Positions 1 through 8,240 of a stretch of DNA of 64,000 bases are shown here, one piece after another; position 1 is the stretch's first letter; each line of letters begins with the position of its first letter. Origin of the DNA: CAZSXU01 sp964610505 (GTDB taxonomy: Bacteria; Arandabacterota; Arandabacteria; JAGLYR01); the NCBI GenBank assembly GCA_964610505.1, contig CAZSXU010000001.1, forward strand, positions 248,001 to 312,000, written 5' to 3'. The notes under the pieces were generated by a model. That model had not been told where the DNA came from. It did no database searches and was given only the letters and a program-made list of their open reading frames with translations. The position numbers and the translations under genes were made by a program.

Positions 1-265
1 GCATCACCTCGGAAGTCCCGAAGCGAACGGCCACAACCGCGTTGGCGCCCAGCTCCTCGGCCTCCTTGACCATCCGCCCGACGGACTGTTCCCGGGCCTC
101 GGCCAGCAGCTTCGTGTACTCTTGCACTTCACCGCCGATCACGGTCTTGAAGGCCGCGGCCAGATCTCTCCCGATGTGCCGCACCCGGACCGTGTTGCCC
201 CGAACAAGCCCAACCGTCTTGACAATCTTGTGGCCCGGGATTTCGTCGCAGGTCACGACAATCAT
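1..265 (-). CDS. YbjQ/UPF0145-family protein, 3' end outside window
   Basis: Reading leftward from the ATG at 265, the frame stays open to the window edge (88 codons seen). It begins MIVVTCDEIPGHKIV, has a central AREQSVGRMVKEAEELGANAVV stretch split around residues 57-78, and resembles the YbjQ family of small homo-oligomeric proteins sometimes labelled heavy-metal binding; the function is not established. Its ATG overlaps the stop of the anti-sigma gene in an ATGA junction, so it is probably translationally coupled and belongs to the sigma/anti-sigma operon. The family is normally about 100-110 residues, so only the last part is missing. Confidence 0.75.
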   Translation of the reverse strand, partial: MIVVTCDEIPGHKIVKTVGLVRGNTVRVRHIGRDLAAAFKTVIGGEVQEYTKLLAEAREQSVGRMVKEAEELGANAVVAVRFGTSEVM

Positions 266-708
266 CTCTTGACCTCCCGATATGGATCTACCTTGTATGT
301 CGAGATTCGTTCCCGAATTACGGAGACAAAGAGCGTAACGCCTCCCACGACAAGGGCGCCGACTCCGAGTTTGATCCAGAGGCTCACGGTCGGATCGACG
401 AAGAAGCCGGCACACAGCTGGCAGACGGCGAAGATTCCCAGAACGATGGCGCCGATGGAGAGGAAAATCCATGCGACCCCGCGTTCGACTCGATTGTAGA
501 TGCAGGTCCAGTGCCGATCCCAGACCTCATCCGACGGCTTGATGAGCTTCATGCCTCTCGAGACCTCCTTGAGCGTTTCGAGTTTCTCAAGTTCTTCCCG
601 GCATGCCTCGCACGTCTCCAGGTGGGCGGTGAACTCCAGCCGCTCGGTCTCGCCGAGTTCGCCGTCGAGGTATGCCATCAGCTGTTCCCTGTAGTCCTCG
701 CAACTCAT
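262..708 (-). CDS. Membrane anti-sigma factor with zinc finger (zf-HC2)
   Basis: A 148-residue protein with an N-terminal HX3CX2C zinc-binding motif (His29, Cys33, Cys36; HLETCEACREEL) typical of ZAS-type anti-sigma factors. Two hydrophobic segments follow, at about residues 76-103 and 110-132, predicting a membrane protein with a short tail. It lies 16 bases downstream of the ECF sigma gene, the standard arrangement in which it would bind and hold the sigma factor at the membrane. Its stop overlaps the next start by four bases. The signal sensed is unknown: there is no large extracytoplasmic sensor domain. Confidence 0.85.
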   Translation of the reverse strand: MSCEDYREQLMAYLDGELGETERLEFTAHLETCEACREELEKLETLKEVSRGMKLIKPSDEVWDRHWTCIYNRVERGVAWIFLSIGAIVLGIFAVCQLCAGFFVDPTVSLWIKLGVGALVVGGVTLFVSVIRERISTYKVDPYREVKR

Positions 709-724
709 GCTGTTCCCGCCTTCT

Positions 725-1270
725 TCACAGACGGCCGTTCAGTTTCACTTTGAGCGCCTGCCGGGCGTAGTAGAGCCTCGACATCACGGTCCCTACGGGG
801 CAGTCCAGAATGCCGGCGATATCCTTGTACGAACGATCCTGAAAGTCCTTCAGAACGATGATTTCCCTGTGTTCCTCGGACAACTCGGAGAGAGCCAGCC
901 AGACGGCCTCCTGGAGTTCCTTGCGCTCGACCGCAGCCGACGGGGATTCTCCGCCGCCGGCCCGGAAATCTCCGACGGCCTCCCAGGGCACCATCTGCCA
1001 CGTCTTTCTCCTTCTCAGAGCATTGAGACACAGGTTTCGAAGAATCCGGAAGAACCAGGGCTCGAAGGCGGCTCCCGGCTCGAAGCGCTTGAGCGCGCGA
1101 TAGGCCCTGACGAACGCTTCCTGCGTAAGATCGAGCGCTTCATCCGGGGATCCCACCAGCCCAAGCGCAAAGCCGTGAGCCTGGTCTCTGTAGCGCCTGA
1201 ACAACGGCTCAAAGGCCCCGCGGTCTCCCCGCTGACAGCGGGCTATGAGCTCCTGATCCGTCAACTCCAT
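725..1270 (-). CDS. ECF-subfamily RNA polymerase sigma factor
   Basis: This 181-residue protein has the two-domain ECF layout: region 2 at about residues 20-90 (AFVRAYRALKRF, then WFFRILRNLCLNALRRR) and region 4 at about 118-175 (LSEEHREIIVLKDF, then DIAGILDCPVGTVMSRLYYARQAL). There is no sigma 1.1 or sigma 3 region. The ATG at 1270 follows GGAGGG at a good distance and sits behind a sigma-70-like promoter, so the gene may be transcribed by the housekeeping sigma rather than only by itself. The adjacent zinc-finger anti-sigma is its likely partner. The regulon is not visible from here. Confidence 0.9.
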   Translation of the reverse strand: MELTDQELIARCQRGDRGAFEPLFRRYRDQAHGFALGLVGSPDEALDLTQEAFVRAYRALKRFEPGAAFEPWFFRILRNLCLNALRRRKTWQMVPWEAVGDFRAGGGESPSAAVERKELQEAVWLALSELSEEHREIIVLKDFQDRSYKDIAGILDCPVGTVMSRLYYARQALKVKLNGRL

Positions 1271-1290
1271 CGGCCCTCCGTGTTGCTTCT

Positions 1291-1320
1291 ATTCTACACG
1301 CGAACCCGCCCGCTATTCAA
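1291..1320 (-). promoter_or_regulatory. Sigma-70-like promoter of the ECF sigma operon
   Basis: On the minus strand TTGAAT (1315-1320) and TAGAAT (1291-1296) are separated by 18 bases. Transcription would start about 15 bases before the sigma ATG, leaving a short leader with its GGAGGG ribosome site. Confidence 0.55.
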
Positions 1321-1650
1321 CGGCCGGATGCGGGATGGGCTCCCGTTACCCCGGACCCGCCGGAAGCGCAATGCTCTGTCCAATAAAACATTATGGCGCC
1401 CAAAAGAATTCTTGTTAGATTCACGCTTTTGACCGGAGATAGAGGTAGGGGACTCTCCCGGGGCCATTCAGCAGATTCGGGACCCCGAGCGCTCCCGGAA
1501 ACCCGCACTGCGACTCTCACGCCCGGCAGTCATTCGGTCCCGATCGCCGGGAGCCTCGCAGCCGGCTTGCAGAGTTCCCGCACGGACTCCATGGCAGGTC
1601 CGCTCTCTCTCGGAAAGAGGGGCCCTGCAAACCCCGAGGAGGGGAACCCG
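1321..1650. other. Divergent intergenic region, no gene seen
   Basis: Between the divergent sigma promoter and the ATG at 1651 the frame of the exported protein is open upstream to 1393, but that stretch is Ser/Arg/Pro-rich with no signal peptide and looks non-coding. A strong GAGGAGGGG ribosome site lies just before 1651. No convincing promoter hexamer pair was found for the rightward gene. Confidence 0.4.
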
Positions 1651-4605
1651 ATGAACCAGAGACGAGGATGGAACTTCGGTACCGCCGGGATAATTGCCCT
1701 GGCGACGATCTTCTTCTGTTCAACTGCGGAATCCGCCACGCTGAAACTCTGGTGGGATGATTTCGAAGACGGCGACACCCGGAGCTGGACTCTCGATGAG
1801 AATGTGGCGTCCATCCAGGTGGACGACACGACGGCGAACTCGGGGGACTACTCCCTCGGGGTCACGGGGGCTTCCGTCCAAGGCGAGTACGCGCGCGCGT
1901 GGTCTCGCACCGTTCCGATCGATTTCAACCACGACTACACCGCCCAGGTCGCCTTCCGGTGGTCCGACTTCCACTGGGATCGTTTCTTCGTATTCGGCCA
2001 CGTCCGGTTGCTCCTGGATCAGACCTGGCTTCCCATCCTCTACGACCCGGTCGGGGACAACTCCTTCGAGGGTAACCCGCTTTCCTCCGACCCCGTCTCA
2101 TCCTGCCTTCCGGCCGAAGCCTGGGCATGGATCACCGTCCACTGCCGGCCCTCCGTCCGCAAGTACTGGGTGTTCGTCAACGGGACGCTCATCGGGACGG
2201 TGGACTACCAGGCGGGTCTGCAGCCGACCTCCCAGTTTTTCTTCGAGGACAACGGGTCCCAGGACAACTACCTCGACGCGTGGTACGACGATTTCTCGAT
2301 CTGGGGCATGCAGAACCCGGACCTGGCAGACTTCATCAAACCCGGACTGGTGACGGATCCCGAGAACGATGCCGGGGTGTGGGCGCACCCGCCCGCCGTT
2401 CCCTTCCACGGGCAATATACCTACGCCAACCCGAACCACCCGTTGAACGAGCCCTGCAGCCCGCCGCGGCCGAACGGGCGATGCATGGTGGCCTGTCTCG
2501 ATATGGTCTTTGACCGCCACGGGGACAATCTTCCTCCGGCCAACGTCATGCCCAACCCACAGGAGGAGATCGCGGCCGTCGCCAACACCAACGATCGCGT
2601 GAACTGCCCCAACGGAACCTGGCTTGGGACCACACTCAGCGATCTCCGCCGGGCGGGACATTTTTCCGGCGCGACGACGGCGGTGACGAACACGCGCAAT
2701 CCGTGTTCACCTCCAGATACGCTCTGCCCGGGCCAACCGGGAGCCGCGGGATATACGTGGCGCGATCTGGGATACTCCGTCGTGGACAGTGTCTGGACGG
2801 ACCTTGCGCCCGGGGACACGGTCGAGCCGGGCATCTACCCGAGAACCCTGGAGACCCTTCTCGCATCCGGATACCCAATCATTGCGCTCATCAATCCTCC
2901 CGAAGACTACTGTGATTCCCTCTACGACGACGGCTCCGAGGGCTTCATGGATCCTGAGAACTGCCCTCCGGAAAACACCGTGATCGGCCATGCCGTCCTG
3001 CTCATGGGATACGACAACCTCGGCGGGCAGGGCGGCAACACGATTCTCCCGCCGACGCCGGCGTTTCTGGTCCATGACCCAGGCAGCGCGCGCTCCCAGT
3101 GGATTCCGCAGTCCTATTTCTGGGACCGGGTCTGGACGAGCAAGCGGTTCGTGTTCGCCGCGCCGTGGGAAGTGATGTTCCTCTGGCCGCAAACCATCGG
3201 GCACCTGTGCAAGTTCGACGGGACGCTTCTCGTCACCTACCCGGGTCCTGAGCCTCTCGACGGCCTGTACCCGGTGGCGAATGCAACCGGAAAGTTGACG
3301 AAGCTCATGTGCCTTGGGCGTCAGGGCGGGGAGGCGCTCTCACACAACCTTGCCAACATCTCGGCGACGGGCGATTGGGATTTCTCGACCTGGAGGCTCA
3401 CGGGCCCGGCGCTCGGGGGACTTGTCGCCAACCCGGTCGTCGACTACACGGCCCGGGGAACGCTCTCACCCGCCGTCTCCTCCACGTCCACCGCGAGCTA
3501 CGCGGATCAGATCGGTGGGGCGGGGACCGACACCCGACTCTTGGTCGGCATGTGCTTCGACATCATCGATCCCGGGCACTTCGGGTGGCCGTACGGCGGG
3601 AACTGGTGGGGGGACGGCGCGGGGGAGTCCGGCGTTCGCCTGCACAGCTTGGGCGGATCCGTCGATGAGATTTCCGTGGCGGTCGCCAACTTCGGACAGG
3701 ACCCTGTCCCTGCGGGGACTCTCTGCCGGATCTACTACGGCGATCCGACCTGTTCGGAGCGCGCGCCCGGCGATCTTCTCGCAGGAGAGATCCCGGTTCC
3801 GACGCTGGCGCCCGGAGACACGCTGACGATCGGGCCGCTTCTCTCAACGCCTCCACCGGCCAACGGATTCGGCGAGCCCCGTTTCTCGATCTGGAGCGAG
3901 ATGGACTGTCCGGGCGATCCGCCCGAGAGCGACTGGCCCCAGGGGGAGAACAACTACGCCGCCCTGGCCGCTTTCGATTTCGAGACCGAGCCGGAGTCCC
4001 CCGTCTCGATGCACTTCTGGATGGAGAACCCGGAACCGACGGCAATGGAAATCCTCCTTCGTACCGAGAAGGAGGAGAGCGCTTCCGGATGGACCGTCGG
4101 GATCGATCAGCCGGTAGGTGTTCCGATTCTCCTCGGACCCGGCGAGGCGAGGGCGGTGGAGATCACCGTAACGCCCACGGCCGACGACAGCCTGGGCCGG
4201 GTGCATGTCGAGAGCGATCTCTACGTACCCGGGGGCGAGTTCGTTCGGACGACGGGCGGGATCTCGCTTACGGTCCACGTATCGCTCCTGGCCGCGGTCG
4301 AGAATCGGGACGTAGCCGCTCGGCCCGCATTCACGCTTCTCCAGAACGCGCCCAATCCCTTCAACCCGGCGACCGACATTCGGTACTCGATTCCACGAGA
4401 GGGCTCCGTCGGCCTTCGGGTCTACGACGTCGGCGGGCGCCTCGTTCGGACACTGGTGGACGAGCACCGACCCGCCGGCTGGAACCGCGCGACATGGGAA
4501 GGCACCGACAACAACGGCCACCCCGTCGCAAGCGGGGTGTATTTCTACCGGCTCACCCTGGACGGGCGCTCGGCAGAGACGCGGAAGATGGTGCTGCTGA
4601 AGTGA
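1651..4605 (+). CDS. Exported multidomain protein: LamG-like, C39-like peptidase, FlgD/T9SS-type C-terminal domain
   Basis: A 984-residue protein. I chose the ATG at 1651 because it has a GAGGAGGGG ribosome site and is followed by a signal peptide (basic start, hydrophobic residues 10-22, then STAESA). Residues about 30-225 look like a beta-sandwich (LamG-like). Residues about 235-505 have papain-like C39-type marks: a Cys in PNGRCMVACLDM, a His in GHAVLLMGYD and an Asp in FLVHDPGSA. A long beta-rich region follows. The last ~85 residues (from NAPNPFNPATDIRYS to the end) are the FlgD Ig-like / type IX sorting-style module seen in FCB and candidate phyla. It is probably exported and surface-anchored or secreted. 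Peptidase activity is inferred; the glutamine before the Cys is not obvious, so the domain could be inactive. No operon partner is visible. Confidence 0.75.
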   Translation: MNQRRGWNFGTAGIIALATIFFCSTAESATLKLWWDDFEDGDTRSWTLDENVASIQVDDTTANSGDYSLGVTGASVQGEYARAWSRTVPIDFNHDYTAQVAFRWSDFHWDRFFVFGHVRLLLDQTWLPILYDPVGDNSFEGNPLSSDPVSSCLPAEAWAWITVHCRPSVRKYWVFVNGTLIGTVDYQAGLQPTSQFFFEDNGSQDNYLDAWYDDFSIWGMQNPDLADFIKPGLVTDPENDAGVWAHPPAVPFHGQYTYANPNHPLNEPCSPPRPNGRCMVACLDMVFDRHGDNLPPANVMPNPQEEIAAVANTNDRVNCPNGTWLGTTLSDLRRAGHFSGATTAVTNTRNPCSPPDTLCPGQPGAAGYTWRDLGYSVVDSVWTDLAPGDTVEPGIYPRTLETLLASGYPIIALINPPEDYCDSLYDDGSEGFMDPENCPPENTVIGHAVLLMGYDNLGGQGGNTILPPTPAFLVHDPGSARSQWIPQSYFWDRVWTSKRFVFAAPWEVMFLWPQTIGHLCKFDGTLLVTYPGPEPLDGLYPVANATGKLTKLMCLGRQGGEALSHNLANISATGDWDFSTWRLTGPALGGLVANPVVDYTARGTLSPAVSSTSTASYADQIGGAGTDTRLLVGMCFDIIDPGHFGWPYGGNWWGDGAGESGVRLHSLGGSVDEISVAVANFGQDPVPAGTLCRIYYGDPTCSERAPGDLLAGEIPVPTLAPGDTLTIGPLLSTPPPANGFGEPRFSIWSEMDCPGDPPESDWPQGENNYAALAAFDFETEPESPVSMHFWMENPEPTAMEILLRTEKEESASGWTVGIDQPVGVPILLGPGEARAVEITVTPTADDSLGRVHVESDLYVPGGEFVRTTGGISLTVHVSLLAAVENRDVAARPAFTLLQNAPNPFNPATDIRYSIPREGSVGLRVYDVGGRLVRTLVDEHRPAGWNRATWEGTDNNGHPVASGVYFYRLTLDGRSAETRKMVLLK

Positions 4606-4685
4606 GAGTTCTTAGTTCTGAGTGCTGGGTTCTGAGTGCGGGCGTTGGGCGGTAACGGGCCGGCCGGTGCCGGCCCGAGATCGTT

Positions 4686-4876
4686 GAGAGTCGATAGTCG
4701 ATAGTGGAGCTTGGACAAGAACATCGGAAGGAACCACAAACCTCCACCACAGAGAACACCCCGGTCCTCTTCGGAGTCTCAGGCACAAGCCCGAGACTCC
4801 GCTTCATCCCCATCTGCGTAATCTGCGTAATCTGCGGACGGCTTCTCGGTTCTCGAATCTGTGTAATCTGTGGCTA
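4686..4876 (-). repeat. Dispersed intergenic module 1, copy 1 (hairpin plus short conserved frame)
   Basis: Read on the minus strand this is the counterpart of 50094-50245. It contains strings of the AATCTGTG / AATCTGCG type, a 9-bp perfect hairpin at 4772-4801 (CGGAGTCTC paired with GAGACTCCG, 12-nt loop), a near-identical stretch of about 75 bases and a GATAGTCGA-like tail. It supplies the last bases of the neighbouring FeS gene (stop codon at 4874-4876). The rest of the 4606-4873 gap holds only short TTCTGAGTGC-type repeats and a GGCCGGCCGGTGCCGGCC-like GC palindrome around 4658-4676, possibly a terminator for the gene ending at 4605. Confidence 0.7.
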
Positions 4877-6175
4877 AGGCATTTGACGTTTCGCCACGAG
4901 CTCTGCCAGGTGGATGACGCGGGCGTCCGACCCTGCGCGCGCCAGCGCGTCCGTGAGCTGAATCATGCAGGCAGGACACGAGGTCACCACCAGATTCGCG
5001 CCGGTTTGGTCGATCATCTCGGCCTTGCGAGCGCCGATCTTCTGCGCCACGTCGTAGTGGGAGAGCGAGAACAGCCCTCCCCCGCCGCAGCACCGGTCCG
5101 GCTCGGACATCTCCACCAACTCGACGCCCGGGAGAGATCGGATCAACCGCCGGGGCTCATCCGTGATCCCCTGCCCGCGGTTCAGGTGACACGGGTCATG
5201 ATAAGTGACTCGGACAGTATTCTCAGGCCCGTCCGACTCGTCCGAGCCTTCGGACGGGTCCGACGAGTCCAACGGGTCCGAGTTCTCGAACCGCTCCGAC
5301 AGAAGCTCCGCGAAATCGTACACCGGTGTGTTTGGGAAGTACGCGCCGTCCTCCAGAACCTCCTCCATCTCCTTCTTGAGCGCCAGGCCGCACGAGGCAC
5401 AGCCGGTCACGATCGCATCGACCTTGTGCTTCCCGAAGGCGGCCCGGTTCTTCTTCATCTGGTCCCGTGCATTCCCGAAATCCCCCGCGTTCAGCATCGG
5501 GACGCCGCAGCATTCCTGCTCCCCGGGAATCACGATCTCGACGCCCGCGTTACGGAGAATGCGGACAACCGATTCCCCGATCTCCGGGTACACCCAGTTG
5601 GTCGCGCAGCCGAGGAAAAGCCCCACACGCATGTCCGGTTTCTTATCGGGGACGATGATTTCGGGCGTTCGAGACAGGAACGACTCGGGCTCAAACAGGG
5701 GAATTCGCCGGTCGGGATCAACGCCGGCCAGTGGAAAGCGCGATACTCCGCCTCCCTTTTCGTCCCGTTTGAAGAGGAGCGGCTGGAGTTGAGAGGCCGT
5801 TTGAACGAACCGGGCAAAGACGCGGCCCCGCGTCCACACCTGATCGATGAAGGCCCGTTTCAAGAAGGGGTTCTTCCCGCTCTCGTGGAGGTAATTCCGG
5901 GCCGCAAGGACGATCTCGTCGGCGCGTACCTCGGCGGGGCAGTTTTCCACACAGGTCTTGCAGTTGAGGCAGAGGGTCATTCGCCTCGAGAGGGTCCGGG
6001 AGACGCCGAGTTCCCCGTCCAGGGCCGCTCCGGCGAGTACGATCTTCCCGCGCGCGACTTCGGCCTCGGCCAGGCTCTCGGCGAACACCGGGCAGACCGA
6101 GCGGCACTTCCCGCAACGGGAACACCGGCGGATTTCCTCCTCAACCTTCTCTAGGCTCTTGCTCTTGCTTCCCAT
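4874..6175 (-). CDS. glcF: GlcF-like iron-sulfur subunit of a 2-hydroxyacid dehydrogenase
   Basis: A 433-residue protein with two N-terminal [4Fe-4S] motifs (CSRCGKCRSVCP near residue 18 and CLNCKTCVENCP near residue 69) followed by two CCG domains (GEQECCGVPML and DRCCGGGGLFS; HDPCH in the second). This is the layout of GlcF, the electron-transfer partner of GlcD in glycolate or lactate oxidation. GlcF passes electrons from FAD to the quinone pool or another acceptor at the membrane. It lies 75 bases downstream of the GlcD-like gene. Between the CCG domains, at about residues 296-318, is a Ser/Asp/Pro/Glu low-complexity insert encoded by a GTCCGACGAG-type repeat, unusual for the family. The substrate cannot be told from sequence. 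Confidence 0.85.
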   Translation of the reverse strand: MGSKSKSLEKVEEEIRRCSRCGKCRSVCPVFAESLAEAEVARGKIVLAGAALDGELGVSRTLSRRMTLCLNCKTCVENCPAEVRADEIVLAARNYLHESGKNPFLKRAFIDQVWTRGRVFARFVQTASQLQPLLFKRDEKGGGVSRFPLAGVDPDRRIPLFEPESFLSRTPEIIVPDKKPDMRVGLFLGCATNWVYPEIGESVVRILRNAGVEIVIPGEQECCGVPMLNAGDFGNARDQMKKNRAAFGKHKVDAIVTGCASCGLALKKEMEEVLEDGAYFPNTPVYDFAELLSERFENSDPLDSSDPSEGSDESDGPENTVRVTYHDPCHLNRGQGITDEPRRLIRSLPGVELVEMSEPDRCCGGGGLFSLSHYDVAQKIGARKAEMIDQTGANLVVTSCPACMIQLTDALARAGSDARVIHLAELVAKRQMP

Positions 6176-6202
6176 CTTTCTATGACGCTCTTTTCATCGA
6201 TC

Positions 6203-6272
6203 GACTCTCTACTTTCGACCATAGACTATCTGTCGCTGATCTACTCTCAACTATCTACTTTCAACTCTCTGC
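6203..6272. repeat. Simple AT-richer GAAAGTAGATAG-type module
   Basis: The gap between the GlcD-like and GlcF-like genes consists mostly of CTCTCAACTATCTACTTTC-like strings (minus-strand GAAAGTAGATAGTTGAGAG). The same word family occurs at 4686-4705, 7945-7980 and 50217-50250. It also encodes the last residues of the GlcD-like protein (RVESR). Confidence 0.5.
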
Positions 6273-7624
6273 ACTTGTGGATTCATGATTCCCTTGGGAT
6301 CGAAGGCTTCCTTCACACGTCTTGCCAGATCCGGGCTCTCGCTTGAGATGTTCCTCCTGGCGAAGGACGTACCTCCCAGACCCATACCCCGTTCGGGTCC
6401 GAACCGCCCCCCGAGGGAATGAAGTTCCCACGCGATCTTGCCCAGCGTTCTCTCGATGCGGTCTATCTCTTGCTCGTCTCCCATGTCCGCCGAAATCGCC
6501 GGATGGATGCGTCCCTCGCCCACATGGCCAAAAACGGCCATGGAGACACCCTCGATCTCCACCAGGGCCATCAACGCTCCGACGAGGTCCGCCACGCCCG
6601 ATCGGGGAACCCGCACCTCCTCCAGCACGGTTGCGGGCTTCATCTTCGAAAGCACCGGGTACGCCGACCGGCGGGCTTTCCAGAGCACATCGGCCGCGCG
6701 CGGCGTCTCCGCTTTTCTCATGTCCACGGCGCCGCACGCGCGACACACCTTCGCCGCTTCAACCGCCCGGGTCCCGGCCGAAGCCGCGGTCCCGTCCGTT
6801 TCCATCAGGAGAACGGCTCCGGCGTCGTTCGGGAAGGGACTCCGGCCCTGTGCCGCCAGAGCGCGAAGCGTGGTTCGATCCATGAGTTCGAGGACCGAGA
6901 CGCCGATTCCCTTTTCGAGGATGTTGAAGGATGCTTCGGCCGCGTCCCGCGCGCGGTTGAACACGGCCACCGTGGTCGCTCTGGCTTCGGGGAGCGGCAG
7001 AAGCTTCAGGTAGATCTCGACACACACCCCGAGCGTCCCCCGCGAGCCGGTGAACAGACGCGCCAGGTCGTAGCCCGTGACACACTTGAGCGTCGTCGCT
7101 CCGGTCCGGAGGATCTCGCCCGACGGGAGCGCGATTTTCATCCCCATCACGTAGTTCCGCGTGCCTCCATACTTGAGCGCCCTCAGTCCGCTGGTGGACT
7201 CCCCAATCGTCCCTCCCAGGGTCGCCGCCCGATCGACCGCCGCATCCGGCGGATAGAAGAGCCCCCGCTCCTCCACGGCCCGATGGAGATCGTCCAGCTT
7301 CACACCCGGCTCGACCACGGCGATCAGGTCATCCGAGGAAATGGACAGAATCCGGTTCATCCGGGCCGTGGAGAGGACCACCTGACCCTCGCGAGCGGTC
7401 GATCCACCGGACGGCCCTGTTCCCGAGCCTCGAGGCACAACCGGCACGCCTTCCTTCGAGGCCAGCTGCAGCACCTCTGCCGTCTGCCTCTCGTTCTCCG
7501 GCTCAACGACGACGTCGACCTCCGCCGCCCGATCCGCCCGCGCCAGCAGATCCTCCGTTCCGTCTAGAACGTGATCGCCACCGACGATGTCTGTCAGCCT
7601 CGATATCAGCTCCGGACTCAGCAT
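6251..7624 (-). CDS. glcD: GlcD-like FAD-binding 2-hydroxyacid dehydrogenase
   Basis: A 457-residue FAD-linked oxidase. The N-terminal FAD_binding_4 domain shows VVPRGSGTGPSGGS near residue 65, YPPDAAVDRAATLGG near 125 and TGYDLARLFTGSRGTLG near 180; the C-terminal FAD_oxidase_C domain has the VFGHVGEGRIHP motif near residue 375. It oxidises glycolate, D-lactate or a related 2-hydroxyacid and hands electrons to the adjacent GlcF-like protein. The frame is open to 7684, but the ATG at 7624 starts at the usual family N-terminus (MLSPELISRLTDIVG) and has AGAGGGA upstream. A second soluble partner (GlcE) is absent here. Confidence 0.88.
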   Translation of the reverse strand: MLSPELISRLTDIVGGDHVLDGTEDLLARADRAAEVDVVVEPENERQTAEVLQLASKEGVPVVPRGSGTGPSGGSTAREGQVVLSTARMNRILSISSDDLIAVVEPGVKLDDLHRAVEERGLFYPPDAAVDRAATLGGTIGESTSGLRALKYGGTRNYVMGMKIALPSGEILRTGATTLKCVTGYDLARLFTGSRGTLGVCVEIYLKLLPLPEARATTVAVFNRARDAAEASFNILEKGIGVSVLELMDRTTLRALAAQGRSPFPNDAGAVLLMETDGTAASAGTRAVEAAKVCRACGAVDMRKAETPRAADVLWKARRSAYPVLSKMKPATVLEEVRVPRSGVADLVGALMALVEIEGVSMAVFGHVGEGRIHPAISADMGDEQEIDRIERTLGKIAWELHSLGGRFGPERGMGLGGTSFARRNISSESPDLARRVKEAFDPKGIMNPQVQRVESR

Positions 7625-7662
7625 GCCTGTTCCCTCTGGAGAATTCGATCCATCGATCCTAC

Positions 7663-7692
7663 ATGATACGACCCTACCGGCCACTTGAACAA
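7663..7692 (-). promoter_or_regulatory. Candidate promoter of the glcD-glcF pair
   Basis: Minus-strand TTGTTC (7687-7692) and TATCAT (7663-7668) with an 18-base spacer, about 40 bases before the ATG at 7624. The -35 is weak. Confidence 0.35.
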
Positions 7693-7793
7693 GGCAAAAG
7701 CCAGACGGCTTTCACCACACAAGGGTACGGAGCACACAGAGGGCCCTTCGGGCGCCCGCTGGGCGCAAGACGGCCGTCCCAAATCAGCAGCCA

Positions 7794-7941
7794 TCGGGCC
7801 GGATGCGGTGAAGGTTCGCCGGATCGAAGGCCGCAGCGTGGGGTCTTCCAACGTCGCGAGCCGTCACCTTCCTCGACAACCCTCATCCCCCATTCACGCG
7901 GTGGCCGAGAGACGCCGAACCTTTGCCGCAGCGCAAGGCCC
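7794..7941. repeat. 148-bp inverted-end element, copy A
   Basis: Identical to copy B (7991-8138) and closely similar to 46381-46528; more distant from 50260-50406. The ends are imperfect inverted repeats (plus-strand GCGGTGAAGGTTCGCCG at the left and the complement of GCGGCAAAGGTTCGGCG at the right), so the whole element could fold back. No transposase is present. The 7693-7793 stretch to its left carries only GC-rich, CACAAGGGTACGGAG-like repeat fragments. Confidence 0.75.
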
Positions 7942-7990
7942 ATACTGCAGAGAGTCGAAAGTCGAGAGTTGAAAGTCGGAAACCCAGCCA

Positions 7991-8138
7991 TCGGGCCGGA
8001 TGCGGTGAAGGTTCGCCGGATCGAAGGCCGCAGCGTGGGGTCTTCCAACGTCGCGAGCCGTCACCTTCCTCGACAACCCTCATCCCCCATTCACGCGGTG
8101 GCCGAGAGACGCCGAACCTTTGCCGCAGCGCAAGGCCC
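7991..8138. repeat. 148-bp inverted-end element, copy B
   Basis: Exact direct copy of 7794-7941; the identity begins six bases earlier in both copies (7788 and 7985). The 43-base spacer between them is a GAGTCGAAAGTCGAGAGTTG-like string. The copy ends 20 bases before the rplQ terminator hairpin. Confidence 0.75.
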
Positions 8139-8157
8139 GTTCCCAACTGAAAGTAAA

Positions 8158-8180
8158 CGGGCGGCCCGCTGGGCCGCCCG
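8158..8180 (-). terminator. Hairpin terminator after rplQ
   Basis: A perfect 10-bp stem (CGGGCGGCCC / GGGCCGCCCG) with a 3-nt loop, followed on the minus strand by GTTTACTTTC. It lies 61 bases after the rplQ stop and would end the long ribosomal operon. The T-tract is interrupted, so efficiency is uncertain. Confidence 0.6.
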
Positions 8181-8240
8181 CCTTTCCATCACGTTCTTTT
8201 CCGAGAACCATTTACGATTATCGCTTTGCGATTTACGGCC

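Noticed and set aside
7794..8138. Insertion sequence
   Set aside because: There is no transposase frame and the element is only 148 bp; treated as a MITE-like or structured repeat instead.
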